Shown here piece after piece: positions 51,860-59,825 of a stretch of DNA of 59,825 nt. This stretch comes from Atopobacter phocae ATCC BAA-285 (lineage in GTDB: Bacteria; Bacillota; Bacilli; Lactobacillales; Aerococcaceae). The position numbers were made by a program, and so were the translations under genes. Numbering within the stretch: the first letter of the stretch is position 1; every line of letters begins with the position of its first letter. Under the pieces are notes generated by a model that was not told the origin of the DNA, searched no databases, and worked only from the letters and a program-made list of their open reading frames with translations. The DNA lies in NCBI RefSeq assembly GCF_000526675.1, contig NZ_JAGN01000004.1, positions 1-59,825 on the forward strand. The letters are read 5' to 3'.

Positions 51860-52612
51860 CTAAAAAGCACCACCAGTAACATTGTAATGACGTTTAAAGA
51901 AATATTTACCAGCTAAACTAGCAGCTGCAATAATGATATACCCAACTGCCGGCAAGGTTGGATTAATAGTAGCTGGTATAGCCGCTTGAAATACCGAAAT
52001 AAAGCTAATCCACAAACCCATCGTAATAAAAGATGCAATAATATATTGCGGAATACCACGTTGTCCTTTAGGCGCATCTAAGTTTGGTGCATATTTTATT
52101 AAAACCATCATCATCAAGCCACCTAAAATATAGTTGATAATTAAACTAAGTAAACCCATTCCTTGAGCTGTTTGTGGATTCATTAATAAAGTGAATCCTG
52201 AAATCATAGCAAACATTCCACCTAACAATAATCCACCATCAATGGCTAGTTGCCAACTTGGTGAGCGTTCTGCTCCATTTGCTACATGTTTTGATTGTTT
52301 GCCATGAACAAGCGTATTAGCGTATTCTCCAGCTGTTCCATATAAGTGCTTCGCTGTAATCCCTTGTTTCTGTGATTCAATCAACTCTGGTAATAAGTGA
52401 TGCAATTCGCTAACAATCCGTGCTTCACTTGCACCATAGTGTCTCAATTGTTTTTCTAGTTGATGAACGTATTGATCATTTTTCTTTGTTAATTGTTTTT
52501 TTAATTCAACATTCGAATGATCCATTGCTTCTAAAGTTCGAATATCATGAGGCGTTTCTTCAGTTTTGGGTGTTGATTCGATTTCTAAAAATGCTTTAAT
52601 TTTATCTAACAT
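51860..52612 (-). CDS. DUF1129 family membrane protein
   Basis: 250 aa. N-terminal ~125 residues soluble and helical (ELKKQLTKKNDQYVHQLEKQLRHYGASEARIVSELHHLLPELIESQKQG), then four or five membrane helices (SWQLAIDGGLLLGGMFAMISG, LLSLIINYILGGLMMMVLI, YIIASFITMGLWISFISVF, LPAVGYIIIAAASLAGKYFF). Conserved beside ychF and parB in lactic acid bacteria; function unknown. Follows ychF in the same direction. Confidence 0.9.
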   Translation of the reverse strand: MLDKIKAFLEIESTPKTEETPHDIRTLEAMDHSNVELKKQLTKKNDQYVHQLEKQLRHYGASEARIVSELHHLLPELIESQKQGITAKHLYGTAGEYANTLVHGKQSKHVANGAERSPSWQLAIDGGLLLGGMFAMISGFTLLMNPQTAQGMGLLSLIINYILGGLMMMVLIKYAPNLDAPKGQRGIPQYIIASFITMGLWISFISVFQAAIPATINPTLPAVGYIIIAAASLAGKYFFKRHYNVTGGAF

Positions 52613-52663
52613 AATCGTCTCCTAATATTTTAAGTAATATGTTTTTCACGATCATTTAAAAGT

Positions 52664-53764
52664 TTATACGTTGAAGCGGAATAACATAACATCGCCATCT
52701 TCTACAACATAATCTTTTCCTTCTAAGCGAACGCGTCCTGCTTCTTTTGCGGCTTGCATTCCACCGTATTCTACTAAGTCATTATAAGACACCGTTTCTG
52801 CTCGAATAAACCCTTTTTCAAAATCACTATGAATAACACCCGCTGCTGCTGGAGCTTTCATTCCTAACTTAAAGGTCCATGCTCGCACTTCTTTTTCACC
52901 TGCAGTGAAATAAGTTGCTAATCCTAATAAACGATAAGCTTTTTGGATTAATACATCTAACCCAGAACGTTCGATACCCATTTCATCTAAGAACATCGCT
53001 TTATCATCTTCATCTAACTCGGCAATCTCTTCTTCAATACGGGCACAAATAACAACTACTTCAGCACCTTCTTTTTCAGCGTATGCTTCAACTACTTGAA
53101 CTAATGGATTGTCACTACCTTTAGATACTTCATCTTCGGAAACATTAGCAATATACAAAATAGGTTTAGCCGTCAATAAAAATAAACTGCGTACAATTTT
53201 TTGTTCTTCTTCTGAAAATTCCATCGAACGAACTGGACGTCCTTCTTCTAACGCTGGCTTTATTTTTTCTAATACTTTAAACTCTTGAACAGCTTCTTTA
53301 TCCTTTGCTTTTGCCATCTTATGTACACGACTATAACGACGTTCAACGGATTCTAAGTCAGCAAAAACAAGCTCCATATTAATTGTTTCAATGTCATCAA
53401 TCGGATCAACTTTTCCACTAACATGTGTAATGTTTTCATCTTCAAAACAACGAACAACATGACAAATCGCATCAACTTCTCGAATGTGACTTAAAAATTT
53501 ATTTCCTAAACCTTCACCTTTTGAAGCACCTTTTACAATTCCTGCAATATCAGTAAATTCAAAAGTAGTTGGTACAGTTTTCTTTGGTTGTACTAATTGT
53601 GTTAAATGATTTAATCGATCATCCGGTACTTCAACAACTCCTACGTTTGGATCAATCGTCGCAAACGGATAATTCGCTGCTTCTACTCCTGCTTTTGTAA
53701 TTGCGTTAAATAAAGTGGATTTCCCAACATTTGGTAGTCCTACGATTCCTGCTGTTAATGCCAT
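52664..53764 (-). CDS. ychF: redox-regulated/ribosome-associated GTPase YchF
   Basis: 366-aa Obg-family P-loop protein: G1 GLPNVGKSTLFN, G2/G3 FTDIAGIVKGASKGEGLG, NVSE in place of the usual NKxD (explaining the ATP preference of the family), coiled-coil helical insert, and C-terminal TGS-like domain ending DYVVEDGDVMLFRFNV. Translation-associated ATPase/GTPase. Second gene after parB/DUF951 in a leftward series. Confidence 0.97.
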   Translation of the reverse strand: MALTAGIVGLPNVGKSTLFNAITKAGVEAANYPFATIDPNVGVVEVPDDRLNHLTQLVQPKKTVPTTFEFTDIAGIVKGASKGEGLGNKFLSHIREVDAICHVVRCFEDENITHVSGKVDPIDDIETINMELVFADLESVERRYSRVHKMAKAKDKEAVQEFKVLEKIKPALEEGRPVRSMEFSEEEQKIVRSLFLLTAKPILYIANVSEDEVSKGSDNPLVQVVEAYAEKEGAEVVVICARIEEEIAELDEDDKAMFLDEMGIERSGLDVLIQKAYRLLGLATYFTAGEKEVRAWTFKLGMKAPAAAGVIHSDFEKGFIRAETVSYNDLVEYGGMQAAKEAGRVRLEGKDYVVEDGDVMLFRFNV

Positions 53765-53803
53765 TTTTTATCCTCTTTCTTCAATTAATATTATTTTTTG
53801 TAT

Positions 53804-54001
53804 TTACGTATTTTGCTTCGTGACACGTTTCAATTTACGATTAAACTCTCGCCGAGGCATCATCACAATTTGACCACAATTTAAACACTTTATCTTAATG
53901 TCCATCCCCATTCGGACAATTTCCCAAGCGTTCGTCTGACAAGCGTGTGGCTTTTTCATTTCTACTTGATCATGTAATTGATATTCTTTTAATTGCATCA
54001 T
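53804..54001 (-). CDS. DUF951 zinc-ribbon-like protein
   Basis: 65 aa from ATG 54001 (GAGGATGAG upstream; overlapping frame starts allow up to 71). VEMKKPHACQTNAWEIVRMGMDIKIKCLNCGQIVMMPRREF has two cysteine sites (HxC, CxxC) of a small treble-clef. Conserved between parB and ychF in Lactobacillales. Confidence 0.9.
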   Translation of the reverse strand: MMQLKEYQLHDQVEMKKPHACQTNAWEIVRMGMDIKIKCLNCGQIVMMPRREFNRKLKRVTKQNT

Positions 54002-54008
54002 CTCATCC

Positions 54009-54986
54009 TCAATCATCAAGTGTAATTTCTAATAATTCTAATATACGAGCTAAATCTCGTTCTGACAAATACTCAATTTGAATTTTCCCAGAATGTTTCG
54101 TTGCTTGTTCCACAATGGATACATTCGTTCCAAATTTATCCATTAACTGCTCTTCGTATGCTGTAATGAATGGTGATTTTTCTTTTTTAGTGCGTTCTTT
54201 TTTTATCGATTCCTCTGGATTGGAAAGTGCTTGTAAATATTGCTCTGTTTGGCGCACATTCCAATGCTCTTTAATGATTAATTCTAACGTATGTAATATT
54301 TGCTCTTCCTCTTTCAAGCCAATCAACGCACGTGCGTGTCCAACTGTGATTATACCTGATTCAAGTGCTTGTTGCGCTTTTAATGGTAATGACAGTAAAC
54401 GGACAAAGTTGGCAATATACGACCGACTTTTTCCAACTTTATTACTAACTTCTTGTTGAGTTAAATGAAGCTCATCCATTAATCGGCGATATGCTTTTGC
54501 TTCTTCGATGGCTGACAAATCTTCTCGTTGTAAATTTTCAACGATGGCAATTTGAATCATTTCCATATCATCATATGCACGAACAATAGCTGGTATCGTT
54601 TCTTTACCAGCTAAACGACTAGCCCGCACACGTCTTTCTCCAGCAATCAAATCATACCCTTTAATTTGGGATTGACGAACAATCACGGGTTGAAAAACGC
54701 CTTGTATTTTAATCGATTCAGATAATTCTTGTAGTGCATCTTCATCGAATGTCATTCGTGGTTGATATGGATTCGCTCGAATTGCTTCAAGTGGTAACTC
54801 CATGACTTGTTCGTGCGTTGAATCCGTCATGGGATTATCAACTGATTGACTATCTGTTCCTTGTGATACTGATTTATTCTGCTTTTTGTCTACACTCTTC
54901 TCTTTTATTGATTCATCTGCATCAAATGAATCATGAAAAAGTGCATCAATACCTCGTCCTAACCCTTTATTCTTTCGATTCTTCAT
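54009..54986 (-). CDS. parB: chromosome-partitioning protein ParB (Spo0J)
   Basis: 325 aa. Basic N-terminal ParA-activating peptide (NRKNKGLGRGIDALF), CTPase ParB domain (PYQPRMTFDEDALQELSESIKIQG, GERRVRASRLAG, ENLQREDLSAIEEA), HTH (LTQQEVSNKVGKSRSYIANFVRLL) and C-terminal dimer domain. Overlaps parA by 20 bp. It binds parS sites; I find no good parS match in this window. Confidence 0.96.
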   Translation of the reverse strand: MKNRKNKGLGRGIDALFHDSFDADESIKEKSVDKKQNKSVSQGTDSQSVDNPMTDSTHEQVMELPLEAIRANPYQPRMTFDEDALQELSESIKIQGVFQPVIVRQSQIKGYDLIAGERRVRASRLAGKETIPAIVRAYDDMEMIQIAIVENLQREDLSAIEEAKAYRRLMDELHLTQQEVSNKVGKSRSYIANFVRLLSLPLKAQQALESGIITVGHARALIGLKEEEQILHTLELIIKEHWNVRQTEQYLQALSNPEESIKKERTKKEKSPFITAYEEQLMDKFGTNVSIVEQATKHSGKIQIEYLSERDLARILELLEITLDD

Positions 54987-55740
54987 GTGCTACCACTTCC
55001 TTTGCTAATGCCAGATAAAGCTGGCCACCTTTCGATTGTAAATCATAATCAATAATTGATAGACCATGGCTTGGTGCTTCAGACAATCGGACATTTCGCG
55101 CAATAATTGTTTTGTATACTTTTTCTTTAAAGAATTTTTCCACTTCATTTCGAACGTCATTACCTAAATTTGTGCGAGAATCGTACATCGTCAATAGCAC
55201 ACCTTCAAGTAATAAATTCGCATTATAATATTTTCGAACCATTTGAATCGTATTAATTAATTGCGATAACCCTTCTAAAGCGAAGTACTCTGCCTGAACT
55301 GGTATTAAAACAGCTTCAGCTGCTGTAAATGCATTAATCGTCAAATGGCCTAAAGATGGTGGGCAATCAATATAGATGTAATCGTAATCTAATTCCGCAC
55401 GTTCCAACGCTTCTAATAAACGTTTCTCTCTTTTGGGCTGATTCGTTAATTCGATTTCTGCTCCGGCTAACTGAATACTTGCAGGAACAATATCCAAACC
55501 TTCCCGACTTGAAGGTACAATAGTCTCTTTTAACGAAACATCATTAATGAGTACATCATATAAATCATATTGGACATCTTCATGATTGACACCAAGACCA
55601 CTTGTTAAATTTCCCTGAGGATCACTATCAATTAATAATACACGTTTTCCCAAATAGGCCAAGCCTGCACTTAAGTTTACAGCAGTTGTTGTTTTCCCAA
55701 CGCCACCTTTTTGGTTCGCTATTGCAATAATTCGTGCCAC
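54967..55740 (-). CDS. parA: chromosome-partitioning ATPase ParA (Soj)
   Basis: 257 aa from GTG 55740, chosen because GGAGGGGCTAAT precedes it and the product then begins at the usual ARIIAIANQKGG. Deviant Walker A KGGVGKTT, Walker B IYIDCPPSLG, and DSDPQGN. Works with ParB in origin segregation. Confidence 0.96.
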   Translation of the reverse strand: MARIIAIANQKGGVGKTTTAVNLSAGLAYLGKRVLLIDSDPQGNLTSGLGVNHEDVQYDLYDVLINDVSLKETIVPSSREGLDIVPASIQLAGAEIELTNQPKREKRLLEALERAELDYDYIYIDCPPSLGHLTINAFTAAEAVLIPVQAEYFALEGLSQLINTIQMVRKYYNANLLLEGVLLTMYDSRTNLGNDVRNEVEKFFKEKVYKTIIARNVRLSEAPSHGLSIIDYDLQSKGGQLYLALAKEVVAHEESKE

Positions 55741-55863
55741 ATTAGCCCCTCCACATACATATTTTCTCCATTTTATCATACCAAAATCTGACCTATCTTT
55801 ATAGCGTTTTTAACCTGATACGTGAAAATCTTACGATATTATCAATTTAATAGCCAAATAATG

Positions 55864-55893
55864 AAAAAAAGACCGGAATCATACCAGCCTTTT
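55864..55893 (-). terminator. terminator of the serine dehydratase operon
   Basis: AAAAGgCtGG / CCgGtCTTTT stem and T-run on the minus strand, just after sdaAA. Confidence 0.7.
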
Positions 55894-55918
55894 CATAGAT
55901 TTTACTTTTAAAATATGT

Positions 55919-56821
55919 TTATTGTTCTTCTAATGAAACATCTTGTCCAAAAATCCGCATTTTTAACGCAACACCTGTTGGCGTCCCTGCAGTACCACCT
56001 AATCCTGTTTCTCGTAATTCACGTGGCATCTGTTTTCCAATTTTTCGCATTGCTTCAATTGTTTCGTCAGCCGGTATAATGTTTTCAATCCCTGCTAATG
56101 CCATATCTGCTGCAATTAACGCATTACCGGCACCAATCGCATTTCTTTTCACACATGGTACTTCTACTAAACCAGCAACTGGATCACAAACTAAACCTAA
56201 CAAATTACCTAATGCGGTTGAAAAAGCATGCGCACTTTGTTCTGGTGTTCCGCCTGCTGCTTCAACTGCCGCTGCTGCTGCCATAGCACTCGCACTTCCC
56301 ACTTCTGCCTGACAACCACCAACTGCCCCTGCAATCATCGCATTATTAGCCACAATCATTCCAAAAAGCGCACTAGTCAATAAAAAACGTATTTTAGCAT
56401 CTTCGTCTAGTTTTAAAGTATCCGCTACTGAAAACAAGACACCTGGAATTGTTCCACTAGCTCCAGCAGTTGGTGTAGCACATATCACACCCATTGCTGC
56501 ATTCACTTCATTGGTGCCTAATGCATTTTGAACAGCTTTTAACATTTTATCGTCTGAGAGTGTGTTACCTTTTTGGCGGTAACGTTGCATTTTTAAAGCA
56601 TCTCCACCTGTTAAGCCAGTGGGCGAATGAACACCATCTCCTGTAATACTACGTGCAACAGCTTTTTCCATCGTTACTAGATTTTGTCGCATCCCCTCAA
56701 GTACTTCTTCTTCTGTTTTTCCGGACACTTCAACTTCTTGTTCTAACATTAATTGTGATAAACTTTTATTCGTTTGTTGACTCGTTTCCACAATTTCTTT
56801 TATCGACATAAACATTCGCAT
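55919..56821 (-). CDS. sdaAA: L-serine dehydratase, alpha subunit
   Basis: 300 aa. Deaminates L-serine to pyruvate and ammonia with a [4Fe-4S] cluster. Cluster cysteines visible in MGVICATPTAGASGT, GGCQAEVGSA and LVCDPVAGLVEVPC. AAGGAG before the ATG. Nine bp after sdaAB stop, so a two-subunit operon. Confidence 0.95.
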   Translation of the reverse strand: MRMFMSIKEIVETSQQTNKSLSQLMLEQEVEVSGKTEEEVLEGMRQNLVTMEKAVARSITGDGVHSPTGLTGGDALKMQRYRQKGNTLSDDKMLKAVQNALGTNEVNAAMGVICATPTAGASGTIPGVLFSVADTLKLDEDAKIRFLLTSALFGMIVANNAMIAGAVGGCQAEVGSASAMAAAAAVEAAGGTPEQSAHAFSTALGNLLGLVCDPVAGLVEVPCVKRNAIGAGNALIAADMALAGIENIIPADETIEAMRKIGKQMPRELRETGLGGTAGTPTGVALKMRIFGQDVSLEEQ

Positions 56822-56830
56822 AATCTCTCC

Positions 56831-57511
56831 TTACTTTAAGATGTATATAGACAAATCATCTGTTTTTAACTCACGTAATCGTTGCTCTTTTTCATTCGTT
56901 AAGAATGCATTTAGTTCAAAGTGCGTTAAAACTTTTTGGTTCTTTTCTTGCACAATTCGGTGAGTAACTGGTAAATCGAGATCTTGTAACAAGTGTTTCA
57001 CTTGTTCAATTTTTTTATTATCTTCTGAAATTGCAATAACAATTGGCAAAGGCCCTGTTGGTTGAATCACGAAATCTTCTACTTCATAATGTCGTACCTC
57101 AATCGTTCCGCCACCAACAGAAGCGCCGATTAAACGTACACGTTCTGCTCCACTAATTAATTCCACATCTGCAGTATTTTCATGATGAATTGGACTCTCT
57201 TCGTTTTTTCGTTCAATAAATTGAATATCAATTCCTTGGTCTTGAGCAATCTCAATTGCATGTGGTACACGCGTATCTTCTGTGCTGAAATTTAATACAC
57301 CACCAACAATGGCATAATCTGTTCCATGACCTTGATGAGTTTCTGCAAATGACTCATAATAGCGACAGATTACTCGCTCTGGTGTACCTTGCAATAAACA
57401 ACGTGCTGCAAGAGCAATTCGTAAAGCACCAGCTGTATGAGAACTTGACGGTCCTACCATAATTGGTCCGATAATGTCGAAACAACTCCGATAGTTTATG
57501 GATTTTGACAT
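56831..57511 (-). CDS. sdaAB: L-serine dehydratase, beta subunit
   Basis: 226 aa. N-terminal serine-binding domain with SCFDIIGPIMVGPSSSHTAGALRIA, then a C-terminal ACT domain (QPTGPLPIVIAISEDNKKIEQVKHLLQDLDL...) for allosteric serine sensing. First gene of the sda operon; AAGGGACGAAT before ATG. Confidence 0.95.
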   Translation of the reverse strand: MSKSINYRSCFDIIGPIMVGPSSSHTAGALRIALAARCLLQGTPERVICRYYESFAETHQGHGTDYAIVGGVLNFSTEDTRVPHAIEIAQDQGIDIQFIERKNEESPIHHENTADVELISGAERVRLIGASVGGGTIEVRHYEVEDFVIQPTGPLPIVIAISEDNKKIEQVKHLLQDLDLPVTHRIVQEKNQKVLTHFELNAFLTNEKEQRLRELKTDDLSIYILK

Positions 57512-57560
57512 ATTCGTCCCTTCTTTCTTTTATAAAAAATGAACGCAATCATTCAATCGC

Positions 57561-57598
57561 ATTATAACAAACTACATGATTAATATGGAATCATGTAG
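57561..57598 (-). promoter_or_regulatory. promoter/operator upstream of sdaAB
   Basis: A perfect 10-bp inverted repeat CTACATGATT / AATCATGTAG (57572-57598) directly precedes an extended -10 TGTTATAAT (57561-57569, minus strand). It covers the -35 position, so it is a good operator, though it could also end the EIIC message as a weak terminator. Confidence 0.5.
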
Positions 57599-57684
57599 CT
57601 TGAAAAATGATGTATCAATTATTATATCATATTATTCAAGTTGTACCGATAAATACTGTTCTTAAGCATGTATTTATCTAGTAT

Positions 57685-58719
57685 TTAAGCAGCTTTTGAC
57701 TCATTAGTTCCACGTAATTCATCTGCTGTTTTTATTGGCATATTTTTAAAGACAATTGATCCTAAGAAACCAGCAGCAACACTAGCAACAATACAAATCG
57801 ATGCAGCAATTAATACTTTACTTGCTGGATTGTAAGCAAACATTACTGCGAAGCCTGCAATAGGAGTTGCTGTTCCGGTTGTTTGATTAACTAATCCCAT
57901 TAAAGAAATAGCTATGCCACACAATGCACCACCGACAAAGTTCGTTATATATACGGGTATTGGATTGGCAGAAATTAAATCAGCTTGAGTCAACGGTTCA
58001 ATTGCTACTGAAATCGTATCTTTATCTGAACCAAATTTCATACGTTTAAATAAGACAAAATTCATGAAACTTGAACCGAATACAGATAGCGCACCAATCG
58101 CCATAGGAACTCCCGTTAATCCCATCATTGCAGTTAAAGCCATGGAAGAAAGAGGCGCAGTTGCTACTACTGTAATTACCCCACCTAATACAATCCCCAT
58201 AACGATTGGGCTTTTATCTGCACTAGTTATTAAAATTTCACCAATACGTAATAAAGTAGCATTCACAACAGGCGTTGATAATTGTGCGATAAAACGAGTA
58301 AGAGGCGCTGCAAAAACAATAATTAAAATAAGATCAAGTCCACCTGGCAATCTTTTCTCCATTTCAAGTAACACAAAAGAAATTAAATAGCCTGCTACAA
58401 AGCCTGGCAATATCCCCATGCCTGCACATGTTAGTCCAACTAAAACGGCATATACTGGGGTCACTCCTAGCGCTAAAGGCACCAAAATAGCTGCAGCTAC
58501 TCCACCTAAAGACCCATTTGAATCGCCCACTTGTTGTAAGAAATCAAAGCCTAGTACACCACCAAAAAATGATGCGTGAAAAGCTTCTACTAAAAAACTA
58601 GCACAGGCGGCATTGGCAAGAGCGCCCATTGCTTTCGTTCCATAAGGTGCTTTGTAATTGAATAAAGTGAAGCAGCTCAATACCACTAGCAAGGCTGCCG
58701 TTCCAGTAATGACTTCCAT
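57685..58719 (-). CDS. PTS EIIC-like transporter (EIIC_2 family), orphan
   Basis: 344 aa, about nine membrane helices (TAALLVVLSCFTLFNY, GGVAAAILVPLALGV, LILIIVFAAPLTRFIAQL, SPIVMGIVLGGVITVVATAPL ...), with GGxxGxxxxP-type loops of the PTS_EIIC_2 family. No EIIA or EIIB is encoded nearby, so sugar phosphorylation is doubtful. It sits upstream of sdaAB/sdaAA and divergent from a YheO-type regulator, so serine or another small substrate is possible (inference). Confidence 0.85.
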   Translation of the reverse strand: MEVITGTAALLVVLSCFTLFNYKAPYGTKAMGALANAACASFLVEAFHASFFGGVLGFDFLQQVGDSNGSLGGVAAAILVPLALGVTPVYAVLVGLTCAGMGILPGFVAGYLISFVLLEMEKRLPGGLDLILIIVFAAPLTRFIAQLSTPVVNATLLRIGEILITSADKSPIVMGIVLGGVITVVATAPLSSMALTAMMGLTGVPMAIGALSVFGSSFMNFVLFKRMKFGSDKDTISVAIEPLTQADLISANPIPVYITNFVGGALCGIAISLMGLVNQTTGTATPIAGFAVMFAYNPASKVLIAASICIVASVAAGFLGSIVFKNMPIKTADELRGTNESKAA

Positions 58720-58754
58720 ATGATTAATCCCCCTAAAGTTTTTTTGATAGCTTC

Positions 58755-58783
58755 ATCATAAATTAAAATGTAAACGTTGTCAA
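58755..58783 (-). promoter_or_regulatory. EIIC promoter overlapped by a CcpA cre site
   Basis: On the minus strand TTGACA (58778-58783), 17-nt spacer, TATGAT (58755-58760). TGTAAACGTTGTCA at 58769-58782 fits the cre consensus TGWAANCGNTNWCA at every position and covers the -35, predicting catabolite repression. Confidence 0.78.
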
Positions 58784-58820
58784 TAACATTTTATTATTAT
58801 GATAATTAATTATTATTATG

Positions 58821-58849
58821 TTGAAAATGATGTTGTAATCGATTACAAT
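58821..58849 (+). promoter_or_regulatory. YheO-type regulator promoter with a CcpA cre site
   Basis: TTGAAA (58821-58826), 17-nt spacer, TACAAT (58844-58849). TGTAATCGATTACA (58834-58847), also a perfect cre match and inside the 16-bp palindrome TTGTAATCGATTACAA, covers the spacer and -10. It could alternatively be the regulator's own operator. Confidence 0.72.
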
Positions 58850-58868
58850 CATATATGAGGTGAAAATA

Positions 58869-59522
58869 ATGAACAAAGACATGCTTGCTCACTATACTCA
58901 AATAGTGAAATATTTTGGACAAATTCTTGGTCCCCATTATGAAATAATTTTACATGTTATGGATCCAGATGGTGGTAGTCATATTGGGGCTATTGCCAAC
59001 GGGGAATTAAGTGAACGTAATATGGATGCTCCTTTAACCGATTTTGCATTACAAATGGTGCGTGAAAAAAAATATTTAACTAGCCCTTTTATTTCAGGTT
59101 ATCGTGGCATTATGCCAAATGGCCGTGAATTTAAATCGAGCACAATGTTCATCACTGACGACGATAATCAACTATTGGGGCTATTGTGCGTAAATTTTGA
59201 TATCAAAGCTTATGAAGGGATTGCGAATCAAATTCTTAGTTTAGCAGGCAGTCCAAATCGGGTAGGTGCAACTAATGAATTAGATCTTGACTATACCGAA
59301 CGTTTTGCACCAAATATTGAACAATTAATTCGTCAAACAGTTCCTGAACATTATTTAGATCCAAATATTCGTCTTTTACCAAAACAACGCCTCGAAATTA
59401 TTAAGGATTTGAATCATCAAAATATTTTTCAAATCAAAGGAGCCGTTACAGAAGTAGCTAATGTTTTAAATATTTCCGAACCAAGCGTCTATCGTTACTT
59501 AAAGCAAGTAAATGGTGAATAA
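58869..59522 (+). CDS. YheO/DauR-type transcription regulator (PAS-like + HTH)
   Basis: 217 aa from ATG 58869 (GAGGTGAAAATA). N-terminal YheO PAS-like sensor (QILGPHYEIILHVMDPDGGSHIGAIANGELSERNMDAPLTDFAL...GLLCVNFDI), C-terminal HTH_22 (IFQIKGAVTEVANVLNISEPSVYRYLKQ). Divergent from the EIIC gene and probably its regulator. DauR in other bacteria controls D-amino-acid catabolism, which fits a serine-related locus. Confidence 0.88.
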   Translation: MNKDMLAHYTQIVKYFGQILGPHYEIILHVMDPDGGSHIGAIANGELSERNMDAPLTDFALQMVREKKYLTSPFISGYRGIMPNGREFKSSTMFITDDDNQLLGLLCVNFDIKAYEGIANQILSLAGSPNRVGATNELDLDYTERFAPNIEQLIRQTVPEHYLDPNIRLLPKQRLEIIKDLNHQNIFQIKGAVTEVANVLNISEPSVYRYLKQVNGE

Positions 59523-59546
59523 GTAAAAAGGCATCAGCGAGTGATT

Positions 59547-59825
59547 TGAACTGCTCCCTGTCAAGTAGACAGGTAAAAAATAAATTTTATGCACCTATGG
59601 TTTTTCATCCATAGGTGTTTTTTATGCTGGAATGGCTAACCCCATCTTTAAGGTGATTCGTTTAGTGTTAAAGAAATGAATATATTGATCAATATCTTTT
59701 GTTAAACTTTCAAATGTATCATATTTATTTAAATAATATAATTCTGATTTGAGCATGCCAAAAAAGTTTTCCATTGGACCATTATCGATACATTTTCCTA
59801 CACGTGACATACTTTGAATGGCTTG
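59547..59825 (-). mobile_element. IS3-family element, right part cut by the window edge
   Basis: TGAACTGCTCCCTGTC at 59547 looks like the terminal inverted repeat of IS3/IS150-group elements. It is followed inward by a hairpin terminator (59591-59618, GCACCTATGG / CCATAGGTGT) and the 3' end of the transposase. The other end lies outside the window. Confidence 0.75.
59622..59825 (-). CDS. IS3-family transposase, C-terminal part
   Basis: At least 67 codons continue to the window edge without a stop (QAIQSMSRVGKCIDNGPMENFFGMLKSELYYL...). DNGPMENFFGMLKSE contains the third catalytic acidic residue of the DDE integrase core, and TKDIDQYIHFFNTKRI the usual C-terminal block. The gene begins outside the window; whether it is intact cannot be judged. 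Confidence 0.88.
   Translation of the reverse strand, partial: QAIQSMSRVGKCIDNGPMENFFGMLKSELYYLNKYDTFESLTKDIDQYIHFFNTKRITLKMGLAIPA

Noticed and set aside
55800-55860. possible parS site upstream of parA (TGATACGTGAAAATC)
   Set aside because: Only about half of the 16-bp parS consensus TGTTTCACGTGAAACA matches; too weak to call.

Overview
The window is low-G+C DNA from a lactic acid bacterium. The 5' end of a 16S rRNA gene, the serS T-box leader and the gene order serS - dacA - histidine kinase/response regulator - guaB - (prophage) - DUF2207 - DUF1129 - ychF - DUF951 - parB - parA recall the region near the replication origin of enterococci and close relatives. The two-component pair sits where CroRS sits in Enterococcus as I remember it. 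Enterococcaceae (Enterococcus or Vagococcus-like) is my best guess. This rests on synteny and rRNA similarity by eye, not on a search.

Host left arm (1-7365): start of a leftward rrn operon with its promoter, serS with a complete T-box leader, a D-Ala-D-Ala carboxypeptidase, an OmpR-type two-component system and guaB. Host right arm (49709-59825): a DUF2207 membrane protein, DUF1129, the GTPase YchF, DUF951, the ParB/ParA pair, then a serine-catabolism block (sdaAB, sdaAA, an orphan PTS-type EIIC and a YheO-type regulator). Two perfect matches to the CcpA cre consensus lie in the divergent EIIC/regulator promoters. An IS3-family element runs off the right edge.

About 42.3 kb (7366-49708) is an apparently intact siphophage-type prophage inserted between guaB and the DUF2207 gene, bounded by 25-bp imperfect repeats with a 12-bp identical core. 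From right to left it carries the tyrosine integrase; a lysogeny cluster on the + strand (CI-type S24 repressor, DEDDh exonuclease, HIRAN protein, PH-domain protein, a RexA-like protein) facing a RexB-like four-helix membrane protein; a Cro-like gene; an early region containing two + strand islands; SbcC-like ATPase/RecT/MBL recombination genes, a DnaD-like initiator, RusA and SSB; small accessory genes; an ArpU-like late regulator; a probable cos region; HNH, TerS (fused to an XRE domain), TerL, portal, ClpP-like protease and HK97-type capsid; connectors; tail genes with a -1 frameshift (gpG/gpGT); tape measure, Dit, Tal and DUF859 fibre; holins and a three-domain endolysin; and finally a moron region with a small RNA, a GNAT/antitoxin-like pair and a secreted protein.

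The most interesting parts are the RexAB-like pair, arranged convergently and with a structured RNA just upstream of the rexB-like gene; a promoter-to-terminator small RNA in the moron region; a chimeric gene that has captured the tail of a glutaredoxin gene through a 60-bp duplication; and a repressor-gene remnant left inside the lysogeny cluster.
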